DNA from: Eledone cirrhosa
Lineage: Eukaryota; Mollusca; Cephalopoda; Octopoda; Eledonidae
Assembly (NCBI GenBank): GCA_964016885.1
Contig: OZ024742.1
Coordinates: forward strand, 14,381,622-14,445,621
Length of the DNA: 64,000 bases
Direction of reading: 5' to 3'
The notes below the pieces were generated by a model, which was given only the letters and a program-made list of their open reading frames with translations, did not search any database and was not told where the DNA came from. Every line of letters begins with the position of its first letter. Position 1 is the first letter of the stretch. Below are positions 10,771 through 22,449 of the stretch, piece after piece. The translations under genes and the position numbers were made by a program.

Positions 10771-11720
10771 TACACCACACCACACCACACCACACCACAC
10801 CACACCACACCACACTACACTACACTACACCACACTACACAATACCACACTACACTACACCACACTACACCATATCATACAGCACCATACTACACCACAC
10901 CACACTACACAACACCACACTACACTACACAAACTACACCACACCATATCATACAACACCACACTACACTACACCACACTACACCATATCATACAACACC
11001 ACACCACACTACACAACACGACACCACACCATATCATACAGCACCACACCATATCATGCAGCACCACACTACACTACAGTACACACCACGACACTACACT
11101 ACACAACACCACACTACACAACACCACACAAAACCACACCACACTACACTACACCACACTACACAACACCACACAAAACCACACCACACTACACTACACC
11201 ACACCACACCATGCAGCATGACACTACACTACAGTACACACCACGACACTACACTACACAACACCACACTACACAACACCACACTACACTACACCACACC
11301 ACACTACAATACACAACACCACACTACACTACACAACACCACACCACACTACACCACACCACACTACACTACACCACACTACACTACACCACACCACACC
11401 ATGCAGCACGACACTACACTACAGTACACACCACGACACTACACTACACAACACCACACTACACAACACCACACTACACCACACTACACCACACCACACA
11501 AAACCACACCACACTACACTACACAACACCACACTACACAACACCACACTACACTACACCACACCACACTACAATACACCACACTACACTACACAACACC
11601 ACACCACACTACACCACACCACACTACACTACACCACACTACACTACACCACAACACAGCATATCATACAGCACTACACTTCACAATCCCACACTTCACC
11701 ACACTACACAACACCACACT
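10771..11720. repeat. (ACACC/ACACT)n pentamer satellite
   Basis: The plus strand is built of ACACC and ACACT pentamers with early 25-bp organisation. The minus strand is rich in GG runs (GGTGTGGTGTGG), so it could form two-layer G-quadruplexes. It begins exactly where the Penelope-like element stops. Confidence 0.92.
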
Positions 11721-14700
11721 ACCCCACACCACACTATATCAAACAGCACCACACTATATCATACAGCACCACACTACACCACACCACCCCACACCACACC
11801 ATATCATACAACACCACACTACACCATATCATACAGCACCACACTACACCATATCATACAGCACCACACTACACCACACCATATCATACAGCACCACACT
11901 TCACCACACCACACTTCACCATATCATACAGCACCACACTACACCATATCATACAGCACCACACTACACCATATCATACAGCACCACACTACACTTCACC
12001 ATATCATACAGCACCACACTACACCATATCATACAACACCACACTACACCATATCATACAGCACCACACTACACCATATCATACAGCACCACACTACACT
12101 TCACCATATCATACTACAGCACACTTCACCACATCATACAGCACCACACTACACCATATCATACAGCACCACACTACACCATATCATACAGCACCACACT
12201 ACACCATATCATACAACACCACACTACACCATATCATACTACACCACACTACACCATATCATACAACACCACACTACACCATATCATACAACACCACACT
12301 ACACCATATCATACAGCACCACACTACACCATATCATACAGCACCACACTACACCATATCATACAACACCACACTACACCATATCATACAACACCACACT
12401 ACACCATATCATACAGCACCACACTACACCATATCATACAACACCACACCACACCATATCATACAACACCACACTACACCATATCATACAGCACCACACT
12501 ACACCATATCATACAACACCACACTACACCATATCATACAACACCACACTACACCATATCATACAGCACCACACTACACCATATCATACAGCACCACACT
12601 ACACCATATCATACAGCACCACACTACACCATATCATACAGCACCACACTACACCATATCATACAGCACCACACTACACCATATCATACAGCACCACACT
12701 ACACCATATCATACTACACCACACTACACCATATCATACAGCACCACACTTCACCACATCATACAGCACCACACTACACCATATCATACAGCACCACACT
12801 ACACCATATCATACAACACCACACTACACCATATCATACAGCACCACACCACACCATATCATACAGCACCACACTACACCATATCATACAACACCACACT
12901 TCACCATATTATACAGCACCACACCACACCATATCATACAACACCACACTACACCATATCATACAGCACCACACCACACCATATCATACAGCACCACACT
13001 TCACCACACCACACTACACCATATCATACAACACCACACTACACCATATCATACAACACCACACCACACCATATCATACAGCACCACACTACACCATATC
13101 ATACAGCACCACACTACACCATATCATACAGCACCACACTACACCATATCATACAACACCACACTACACCATATCATACAACACCACACCACACCATATC
13201 ATACAGCACCACACTACACCATATCATACAGCACCACACTACACCATATCATACAACACCACACTACACCATATCATACAACACCACACCACACCATATC
13301 ATACAGCACCACACTACACCATATCATACAACACCACACCACACCATATCATACAGCACCACACTACACCATATCATACAACACCACACCACACCACATC
13401 ATACAACACCACACTACACCATATCATACAGCACCACACTACACCATATCATACAACACCACACTACACCATATCATACAACACCACACCACACCACATC
13501 ATACAACACCACACTACACCATATCATACAGCACCACACTACACCATATCATACAGCACCACACTACACCATATCATACAACACCACACTACACCATATC
13601 ATACTACACCACACTACACCATATCATACAGCACCACACCACACCACATCATACAGCACCACACTACACCATATCATACAGCACCACACTTCACCATATC
13701 ATACAGCACCACACTACACCATATCATACAGCACCACACCACACCATATCATACAGCACCACACCACACCATATCATACAGCACCACACTACACCATATC
13801 ATACAACACCACACCACACCACATCATACAGCACCACACTTCACCATATCATACAGCACCACACTTCACCACACCACACCATATCATACAGCACCACACT
13901 ACACCATATCATACAACACCACACCACACCATATCATACAGCACCACACTACACCATATCATACAGCACCACACTACACCATATCATACTACACCACACT
14001 ACACCATATCATACAGCACCACACTACACCATATCATACAACACCACACTACACCATATCATACAGCACCACACTACACCATATCATACTACACCACACT
14101 ACACCATATCATACAGCACCACACTACACCATATCATACAACACCACACTACACCATATCATACAGCACCACACCACACCACATCATACAACACCACACT
14201 ACACCATATCATACAGCACCACACTACACCATATCATACAGCACCACACTACACCATATCATACAGCACCACACTACACCATATCATACAGCACCACACC
14301 ACACCATATCATACAGCACCACACTACACCATATCATACAACACCACACTACACCATATCATACAGCACCACACTACACCATATCATACAGCACCACACT
14401 ACACCATATCATACAGCACCACACTACACCATATCATACAGCACCACACCACACCATATCATACAGCACCACACTACACCATATCATACAACACCACACT
14501 ACACCATATCATACAGCACCACACTACACCATATCATACAGTACCACACTTCACCACACCACACCATACTACACCACACCACACTACACCATATCATACA
14601 GCACCACACTACACCATATCATACAACACCACACTACACCATATCATACAGCACCACACTACACCATATCATACTACACCACACTACACCATATCATACA

Positions 14701-15990
14701 GCACCACACTACACCATATCATACAACACCACACTACACCATATCATACAGCACCACACCACACCACATCATACAACACCACACTACACCATATCATACA
14801 GCACCACACTACACCATATCATACAGCACCACACTACACCATATCATACAGCACCACACTACACCATATCATACAGCACCACACTACACCATATCATACA
14901 GCACCACACCACACCATATCATACAGCACCACACTACACCATATCATACAACACCACACTACACCATATCATACAGCACTACACTACACCACATCATACA
15001 ACACCACACTACACCATATCATACAGCACCACACTACACCATATCATACAGCACCACACTACACCATATCATACAGCACCACACTACACCATATCATACA
15101 GCACCACACCACACCATATCATACAGCACCACACTACACCATATCATACAACACCACACTACACCATATCATACAGCACCACACTACACCATATCATACA
15201 GCACCACACTACACCATATCATACAGCACCACACTACACCATATCATACAGCACCACACCACACCATATCATACAGCACCACACTACACCATATCATACA
15301 ACACCACACTACACCATATCATACAGCACCACACTACACCATATCATACAGTACCACACTTCACCACACCACACCATACTACACCACACCACACTACACC
15401 ATATCATACAGCACCACACTACACCATATCATACAACACCACACTACACCATATCATACAGCACCACACTACACCATATCATACTACACCACACTACACC
15501 ATATCATACAGCACCACACTACACCATATCATACAACACCACACTACACCATATCATACAGCACCACACCACACCACATCATACAACACCACACTACACC
15601 ATATCATACAGCACCACACTACACCATATCATACAGCACCACACTACACCATATCATACAGCACCACACTACACCATATCATACAGCACCACACTACACC
15701 ATATCATACAGCACCACACCACACCATATCATACAGCACCACACTACACCATATCATACAACACCACACTACACCATATCATACAGCACCACACTACACC
15801 ATATCATACAGCACCACACTACACCATATCATACAGCACCACACCACACCATATCATACAGCACCACACTACACCATATCATACAACACCACACTACACC
15901 ATATCATACAGCACCACACTACACCATATCATACAGTACCACACTTCACCACACCACACCACACTACACCGCACCACACTACCCCACATC
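11720..15990. repeat. 25-bp satellite array with about 810-bp higher-order unit
   Basis: The unit is five pentamers long: accacactac accatatcat acagc. There are roughly 170 copies. Variants carry 'acaac' for 'acagc', 'tacacc' or 'ttcacc'. A marker block, gtaccacacttcacc, occurs at 14541, 15351 and 15936, so a stretch of about 810 bp was duplicated as a block. The plus strand is almost free of G. The frames of 1646-1748 residues across it arise because the unit has no stop codon in the frames used; they are not genes. Confidence 0.95.
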
Positions 15991-16119
15991 ACATAATCAC
16001 AACAAATTGATTTTAAATTACCATCCATATAAGTCATATAGGTTGTATCTATTGATGAAAGGGAGAGAGAGAGAGATCTATTGTGTGAAATCAATTGAGT
16101 TAATAATTGAACTTCATAC

Positions 16120-16335
16120 GTACAAGTATATATATATTTCAATATAATGTATGTATATATACGAGTGTATATATATTTCGATTGCTAATGATCTTTCATG
16201 TCAGCTGTACTCAAGAAATATTTACGCAGTTAAAAAAACAATTACATCTATGGAGGCACACACACATACACACACACACATATATATATATACAGACATA
16301 TATACACACACATGCACACATATATACATGATGGC
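16120..16335. repeat. TA and CA microsatellites
   Basis: Interspersed (TA)n and (CA)n, for example cacacacataca and atatatatata at 16258-16290. Confidence 0.85.
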
Positions 16336-16369
16336 TGCAAACTCTGCTAAGAGTATTGCAATTGCTTGT

Positions 16370-16840
16370 TAGATTACAGAGTTTGGTGCACTTTTAGGCT
16401 ACGGCCAGCCACACAAACCTGTAACAGATCCTGAACAAGCAATGCCTGTGCTTTGAAGGTTTATTAAGTAGGTAAAGTCCTTGCACTCGACCAATCCCAC
16501 TCTCTGAGCATCGAAAACACTACCCGAAAAGGAGAACTGGTCAACATCATTGGATGCTTCTGAAGCCGTAGATTTTTTTTCAGAGTTTCCCTCTCCTAAA
16601 AAGGTGTTGTGACAACAACTGGGGGCCTTTCTCTCCCAGGTGATAAAAAAAGTACTATTTGGATGGCTGTTAACTCTGCCTTTTGCCAGGTCTTGCATTT
16701 CATCCTGCAGGGTGTCCAAATATCACCCTCCTCACCAGGCAAGCTTGGTGGGGTTGCCGGTTTAGTCACTGATGACTCGACCACGAGACAGGTTGTACTG
16801 GGTTACATGTTACCAGTAACACTCGAGAGCGACCTGACAT
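16370..16840. other. Unclassified single-copy-looking sequence
   Basis: No TE match and no domain recognised. Two short minus-strand open frames (16399-16719 and 16596-16784) overlap in different phases and give no familiar motif. It could hold an exon or an old repeat; I cannot tell. Confidence 0.3.
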
Positions 16841-16962
16841 ATATACATATACATATATGCAAACATACATACATACACACACACACATATATATATACAT
16901 ATATAGACATACATACATACACAGATATATATATATATATACACACACATGCACACACAAAC
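16841..16962. repeat. Mixed (TACA)n/(CA)n/(TA)n microsatellite
   Basis: Runs of catacata, cacacaca and tatatata. The minus-strand Val/Cys/Tyr-rich frames are artefacts. Confidence 0.88.
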
Positions 16963-17149
16963 ATCACATACAAGTAGAAACAAAAGCAAAAATATTTGAA
17001 AGGTTGTGGTTTGTTTAGCATGTGCCTGGAATTCGGTCAGCAATAAGTTCAACACAAGCCACAGGACCCCCATAAAAAAAGGACCTCTTTGGTGTTCTCC
17101 AAGGTTCCTGATAGATCCCTTGAAAATATATCAAGATTAATAAATATTC

Positions 17150-17440
17150 TCAGTCTAAAGTCTGTCTCAAGTCAGGAGGCTCATCAGGCCGGTACTTATC
17201 CCAGTTTCTGTGGCATGAAGCAACTGAGAGTACAACATTCCCCTGGACAGGATGCCAGTCCATTGCAGGGTTAAACTCCCAGCTATTGCTGGTACTCATT
17301 TTCAGCTGAGTATACTGGAGCAATGTGAAATGAGCTGTTTTCCTCAAGAACACAACATACAACCCAGTCCAGGAATTGAACTTACATTATGATCATAAGT
17401 CCAACACCCTCACAACAAGGCTATGCAACTATTTTTGAAC
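17150..17440 (-). mobile_element. tRNA-derived SINE
   Basis: The minus strand shows a tRNA-like head near 17440-17365 (gcctTGTTGTGAGGGTGTTG as A-box region, AGTTCAATTCC as B-box), followed by a body with caatgtgaaatgagctgtttt and catcctgtccaggggaatgt on its minus strand. Only the SINE body is seen; no flanking duplication was identified. Confidence 0.7.
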
Positions 17441-17624
17441 TTAATCATCACCCTTCTCATTCCTCACCTGAAGTTGTTACCACAATATTGTCTTGGCTTC
17501 CAAGACAAACCCACTTTTCATATCAAAGATATATTTGAATCTTTTCCTACAAACATTTAAAGTAATGGGAACAATAAAACAAAGTTTAAAAAGAAAAGAA
17601 ATAAAACAACAAACAAAAACACTA

Positions 17625-18122
17625 ACCAGTTGACATAAACACCAACTTCCAGTTGACAAAAACATCAACCTCCAGTTGACATAAACACCAGCCTCCAGTT
17701 GACATAAACACCGGCCTCTAGATGACATAAACACCAACCTCCAGATGACATAAACACCAACCTCCAATTGACCTAAACACCAATCTCCAATTGACATAAA
17801 CACCAACCTCCAATTAACATAAACACCAACCCCCAGTTCAGTTGACATAAACACCAACCTCCAGATGACATAAACACTAACCTCCAGATGACATAAACAC
17901 CAACCTCCAATTGACATAAATACCAACCTCAAGTTGACATAAACACCAACCTCCAGATGACATAAACACCAACCTCCAGATGACGTAACCACCAACCTCC
18001 AGATGACATAAACACCAACCTCCAACTGACATAAACACCAACCTCCAGATGACATAAACACCAACCTCCAATTGACATAAACACCAACATCCAGATGACA
18101 TAATCACTAACCTCCACCTCCA
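17625..18122. repeat. 23-bp minisatellite
   Basis: About 21 tandem copies of gacataaacaccaacctccagat with variants ccaattgac and ccagttgac. The minus-strand Trp/Leu/Val-rich frames (17477-18137) are this array translated. Confidence 0.93.
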
Positions 18123-18239
18123 GTCAACAAAAATCATTAAAAAACAATGGTAAATTTATAGCAAGACACCCAGAACCAATTTCAGTTGAAAATAATATAA
18201 GTTCTTCCTTTTTACGTTTGTACTTTTTGCTATCAATTA

Positions 18240-18735
18240 AACTTACCTCCTAATATGGCAGCAAGGACTTTTCCCCAGAAAAGGGAGAGGAAAGGAAAGG
18301 AAAGGAAAGGAAACATCACTTTTCATTCCCCCTCCTCCACTCTCCCCAGTTTTCTTTACCATTTTTCGACTCGGTTTTTACATGTGCTACCAACTAATCT
18401 TACTTCCGGACATGTTGCAAAGGACTTTCCCCCCTCCCCGGAAAACGGAAGGGGGTGGATGGGTGGATGGGTTCTGCTAATCTAGATAAAAAGGTCACTC
18501 CGTCCGTTGCAATAAGTGTTTCAGTTGATACAATCAACGAGACAGCCTGCTCATTAACGTGTAAGTCACCAAACATTCCACAGACACGTGCACATGATGT
18601 AATTCTCAGGGAGATTCACACCACCACCAACAACTATAACAACAACACCACCACCAACTATAACAATTATAACAACAACAACTATAACTCCCCCTCCCCC
18701 TCAACACCACCACCACCACCAGCAGAAATGTAGTT
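18240..18735. repeat. Low-complexity stretch with GGAAA, CAA and CCA repeats
   Basis: A (GGAAA)n block at 18283-18312, pyrimidine-rich sequence, then (AAC)n/(ACC)n around 18620-18722. No gene is recognised in it. Confidence 0.7.
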
Positions 18736-18964
18736 GTAAAGCCAGAGTAATAAACAAGCTGCCATTGGATTGGTTCAGATAGCGGCCATATTGACTTCTG
18801 TTAAGTAAACAGGTGGAAGTGTTAGGAATTAAGATAGAAAAGAAACTTACCAATTGATTATGGATACAGGAGAAGAAATCAATAGATACAAGATCAAATG
18901 TATGAAGAAGGACAGTTTTTTTAATAATGATTTCTTATATAGGTATGAAGGCAGAAAATTGGTA

Positions 18965-19112
18965 GAGTTATTGGGGTCATCAGATTAAACATGTCTCTTG
19001 TTCCAGCTCACTGTATTCTTAGTTTAAATCCGAGGTCAGCTTTGTTTTTTTATCTTTTCGTAGTTGATAAATAAAATACCAGTTCAATACTAGGGTCAAT
19101 TCTTCTCTCTCT
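18965..19112 (+). mobile_element. SINE fragment (tRNA-derived, ggcacaaggcc family), degraded
   Basis: It contains aaatccgaggtcagctttg and gttgataaataaaataccag, the middle part of the family seen whole at 59536-59740. The 3' end with the ggcacaaggcc motif is missing. Confidence 0.6.
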
Positions 19113-19138
19113 CTGTATATATATATATATATATATAT

Positions 19139-19267
19139 ATAGGAACCAGTAAGACCCCGACAGCTGAGCTCAAGCCGTTTCGACGGCTAATTCTGGACTA
19201 ATTCTGAGTCCAGAATTAGCCGTCGAAACGGCTTGAGCTCAGCTGTCGGGGTCTTACTGGTTCCTAT
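19139..19267. repeat. Perfect 59-bp-arm inverted repeat (hairpin)
   Basis: Arm 19139-19197 is the exact reverse complement of 19209-19267, with an 11-base loop at 19198-19208. The element sits directly after a (TA)n run. No open frame or known TE terminus is recognised inside. Confidence 0.95.
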
Positions 19268-19344
19268 TACCCACTCTACTACCTCAAGTATTGAGTACTT
19301 TGGTGCGTTATGGTCCACCTGGTTCCTTACCACATTTCCTTCGT

Positions 19345-19371
<27 letters not shown>

Positions 19372-19376
<5 letters not shown>

Positions 19377-19712
19377 AACGACTAAGCAGAGACAAGTTGA
19401 GAAAGAAACTGTGTATGGAAGGGATAAGTTGTAGTGTGTGGGAGAGAAGACTGCCATGGTATGGACATGTGATGCGCATGGAGGATGACCGCTGGGTAAA
19501 GAAGTGCAAAGAAATCCCAGTGGAAGGAAGACACAGTAGAGGAACACCACGGAAATCATGGGCGGAGATGGTGAGAGCAGACCTCAGATCGTTGAAGCTC
19601 ACAGAGGATATGACAAAGGACTGTGGTAAATGGAGAGATGCTGTGCTGAATAGGACCCGTCCCAACCTTGAAAGCAGGGAAAAGTGGACGTATGATGATG
19701 ATGATTATATAT
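19372..19712 (+). mobile_element. 5'-truncated LINE, third pol subfamily
   Basis: It encodes only the C-terminal tail of an RTE-like pol: SRDKLRKKLCMEGISC, ERRLPWYGHVMRMEDD, GTPRKSWAEMVRADL and KWRDAVLNRTRPN. It ends with a GATGATGAT tail, as expected for 5' truncation during reverse transcription. The wording differs clearly from the two subfamilies elsewhere in the window. A further scrap of this subfamily is at 35462-35535. Confidence 0.8.
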
Positions 19713-19717
19713 ATATA

Positions 19718-19890
19718 TCAATCATATTATCTGGCCATTGCTCGATGACAGGAACTTTTACTGTCAACCTCAAAAGGAGGAAGATCAAAGTTGACCCTGG
19801 CGGGATTTGAACTCAGAGAGAGTAGAAAACCAGAACAAATATCGCAAGACATTTGACCTGACATTCTAAAGATTCCACCAATAAGAACGA
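19718..19890 (-). mobile_element. SINE fragment (ggcacaaggcc family)
   Basis: The minus-strand B box is visible as gggatttgaactc on the plus strand (19803-19815), with gatcaaagttgaccctggcg before it. The element is degraded on both sides. Confidence 0.6.
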
Positions 19891-20084
19891 CAATGAGTAC
19901 AAATTAGAATGGAACAGGGTTCTAATATATGACTTGAACTTCAAAGTATTGTGTGGGTGTTCAGGGTTTCTAAGGGGTTTACCAACTAAAGCAGCTGTTC
20001 CCTAGAAGACCTACATACTAGAGGTGAGTGGAGAATAGTTTTCACATTTTCCTCCATCACACACCGTCTTTATTGTATAAAAGG

Positions 20085-20302
20085 AACGATCGACTTTCGT
20101 CAAATCGGACCGAGGAAACAATGTTTCCATTGGTCTTTCCAATTGCTAATACTATCTATCGGTCGCAACTCCAGGTAGAAGGAGCAACGTGAAATAAAGT
20201 GTCTTGCCCAAGGACATAACGCATCGCCCGGTCCGGGAATCAAACTCACAATCTCACGATTGCGAATCCAATTCTCTAACAACTCAGCCACATGCTTTTT
20301 AT
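20085..20302 (-). mobile_element. tRNA-derived SINE
   Basis: Plus strand shows cgcccggtccgggaatcaaac and ctctaacaactcagccacatg, the reverse complements of a B box (GTTTGATTCCCGGACC) and A box (TGGCTGAGTTGTTAGAG). The body includes gaaataaagtgtcttgcccaa. Same general class as the SINE at 7833. Confidence 0.75.
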
Positions 20303-20384
20303 TGTATAAAGTATCTTTATTAACCAATTTGATACAAATCCACCCAACACTATCTGTGGCTCTATAAAACAATATCACCCATTT

Positions 20385-21052
20385 TAAAGGGTTCCTATTT
20401 TAACCTGCTCTGGTTCTATAGAACAATATCTCCTACTTAAACTGAAAATCTTCCAACATAATTTTATATAAGAATCATATGCTAAGTTACCATCTTAGTA
20501 ATGAAATAATTTATCATCATCATCACCGTTTCACGACAGGTTGTCCTGTTGTGGGCAGTGTCCAGTTGGCTGACCTTGTCTTGCTCATACGGGAACTGAT
20601 TCTGGCTTGATTTCTACAGCTGGATGCCCTTCCTAACACCAACCTCAATTATAGTGAGTGGTGGGTGCTTTTTTTGCTGTGGCACCTACACGTCCACTTT
20701 ACAGTGTGGGCTGGGTGCTTTTTTGCAGTGGCACTTCCACGACCACTTTGCAGTGGGAGGGTGTGGGGGCATATTGTCTATATGCTTCAGCTTCGGCTTG
20801 TACCCGTGGGGGGTCGGGTCTTCTGTATTACTGCGTGACGCCAGAGGTCACGGTCGTGTGTCATCGCCTTTGAGAGGTGTAACTGGGTAAGGTCGGCTTT
20901 TATCCCCTCATCCCAGGTCTTCTTGGGTCTCCCCACTCCACGGTTTCCATCGACTTCTAGTGCTCTGCACCTTTTTATATTTTTAGTAAATCCTTCAAAT
21001 TTTTTCATTAATTGAAATATATTTTAATTAGAAATATGGCCATGACAGGTTT
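20385..21052. mobile_element. AT-rich MITE-like repeat split by a LINE insertion
   Basis: The halves 20385-20512 and 20985-21052 together match the uninterrupted sequence at 57460-57680 (shared blocks atcttccaacat, ttagtaatga, ttagtaaatcc, agaaatatgg). The interrupting 20513-20984 is a LINE 3' end. Confidence 0.7.
20513..20984 (-). mobile_element. 5'-truncated RTE-like LINE (subfamily A), 3' end
   Basis: Same 3' sequence as 66-500 (catcaccgtttcacg, ttgtcctgttgtgggcagt, ggatgcccttcctaacacca). It extends into the last about 40 codons of pol, where GVGRPKKTWDE is readable, and then stops. It lies inside an AT-rich repeat. Confidence 0.85.
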
Positions 21053-21139
21053 AGCAGTACATAAATAGTTGCAAGGATTAGTAATAAATTATTAAACATT
21101 TGTTAATTTTTATTGTGGTTGTGTGACTATTAAAGAGGA

Positions 21140-21355
21140 AACATCTTTAGGATATAATTTTGGCAATAATATACATGTGTGGTTGCCATGAAAAGTCATT
21201 GTGTGGTCACATTGAGAGGTCATTGGGTCATTGTGTGGCCAAGCATTGGTACATAGCTAGACAGTCTTTAGAATATAATTTTGACTGTTATACATGTGTG
21301 GTTGCCATGAAAGGTCATTAGGTCAATGTGAGGCCTAGCATTTGTATATAGCTAA
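21140..21355. repeat. Imperfect direct duplication (about 100 bp)
   Basis: Two adjacent copies share catgtgtggttgccatgaaa, ggtcattgtg and atagcta. A third copy is at 26250-26335. The family is not identified. Confidence 0.65.
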
Positions 21356-21805
21356 CCCGTCTAACCCATGCTAGTGTGGAAGATGGACATTAAATGCTGT
21401 TGTGGAGTCTGTGCTGCTGTACAAGTCTGAGACTTGGACACTGACCAAGAAACTCACTCAGATGGTGGATGGGTGCTACACGAGAATGCTGAGGATGGCT
21501 CTGAACATAAATCAGTATACACTGAGGATGAAAAACTCAGCTGTATGGGAGCCTCCCAAAAGTCAGCTCAAAAGTGACACAGAGGAGACTGAGGTTAGCT
21601 GGACATGCTCACCGACATCCAGAGTTGACATTGCACTCAGTGCTCCTGTGGGAGCCCCTGCATGGACACACTGGAAGAGGAAGACCAAGGTTAACATATG
21701 TTGATGCCCTAAGGACAGACACTGGTCTCTTGGAGATGCAGGACATGACAGCGATAATGAGGGACAGTGACCGCTGGAGAGAACTCGTCCATGGATCTCA
21801 GTAAT
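21352..21805 (+). mobile_element. LINE remnants: 3' tail scrap plus pol C-terminal fragment of another family
   Basis: A short LINE tail (acccgtctaacccatgctag) lies at 21352-21395. It is followed by a broken pol tail: LLYKSETWTLTKK, GCYTRMLRMALNIN, then in the next frame RLRLAGHAHRHPE and GRGRPRLTYVDALRTDTG. These blocks are typical of a second RTE-like LINE lineage. There is one frame change near 21600. Confidence 0.7.
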
Positions 21806-21827
21806 TTTATCTGCCCTAGATAAATAA

Positions 21828-22017
21828 TAATTGTTTCTACTTTTGGCACAAGGCCAGCAATTACCCAGTACATTACTGGTACTTTATTTTATCGACCCCG
21901 TAAGGATGAAAGGCAAAGTTAACCTCGGCGGGATATGAACTCAGTTCGTAAAGGGACGTAACTGTGCTGCAAAGCATGGCGTCTGACCCTCTACCGATAC
22001 TGCCAATCCACCTAGAT
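21828..22017 (-). mobile_element. tRNA-derived SINE (ggcacaaggcc family)
   Basis: The plus strand begins with tttctacttttggcacaagg and continues through ttactggtactttattttat to gggatatgaactc (B box complement) and ctctaccgatactgcca (A box complement). It is nearly full length. The head is at the right, so the SINE points left. Confidence 0.85.
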
Positions 22018-22031
22018 AATAATGATATACA

Positions 22032-22039
<8 letters not shown>

Positions 22040-22066
<27 letters not shown>
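22040..22066. repeat. (TA)n microsatellite
   Basis: A TA run abutting the CAT tail of the LINE to the right. Confidence 0.9.
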
Positions 22067-22068
<2 letters not shown>

Positions 22069-22449
22069 TCATCATCATCGTTTAACGTCCATATTCCACG
22101 CTTGCATGGGTTTGGACGGGAGTTTTCCCACTTGAGGCAAGAGTGGTTGTCTTGCTCGCATAGGACTGTCTGGCGGGTTTTCTACGGCTGGATGCCCTTC
22201 CTAACACCAACCACATTTACAGTGTGGACTGGGAGGTTTTTACCGTGTTACCTACACGGCCACATTACAGCGTGGACTGTGTGTTTTTTTTGTCGTGACC
22301 CCTACACAACCTCATTTGTTTTGGCCTGGATGTTGTGGCACCAACATAACTTTACATTGAAAGGGGCGGTGTGGATGGGGTGGGGGTGGTGGGACGGGGG
22401 TGTATTTTGTTAGAGATGCCTACTGACTGTAGTAGGTTTTACTTTGTAT

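Larger units (their letters stand above)
8741..10771 (-). mobile_element. Penelope-like retroelement, 5'-truncated and frameshifted
   Basis: On the minus strand the order is an N-terminal RT-associated segment (10771-10507), reverse transcriptase (10543-9956), its C-terminal part (9944-9600), a connector, and a GIY-YIG endonuclease (9361-8741). This RT then GIY-YIG order is diagnostic of EN-positive Penelope-like elements. The frame changes near 10540, 9950, 9600 and 9370-9400, so the copy is dead. Its 5' end joins directly to the ACACC satellite at about 10771; no more of the element appears on the far side of the satellite. Confidence 0.88.

Noticed and set aside
10764..16010. Open frames of 1748 and 1646 residues, His/Thr/Tyr-rich
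   Set aside because: They are the 25-bp satellite translated. The unit has no stop in the frames used, more than one frame is open, and there is no start context or domain.
17477..18137. Trp/Val/Leu-rich protein on the minus strand
   Set aside because: It is the 23-bp minisatellite; copies of the unit fully explain it.
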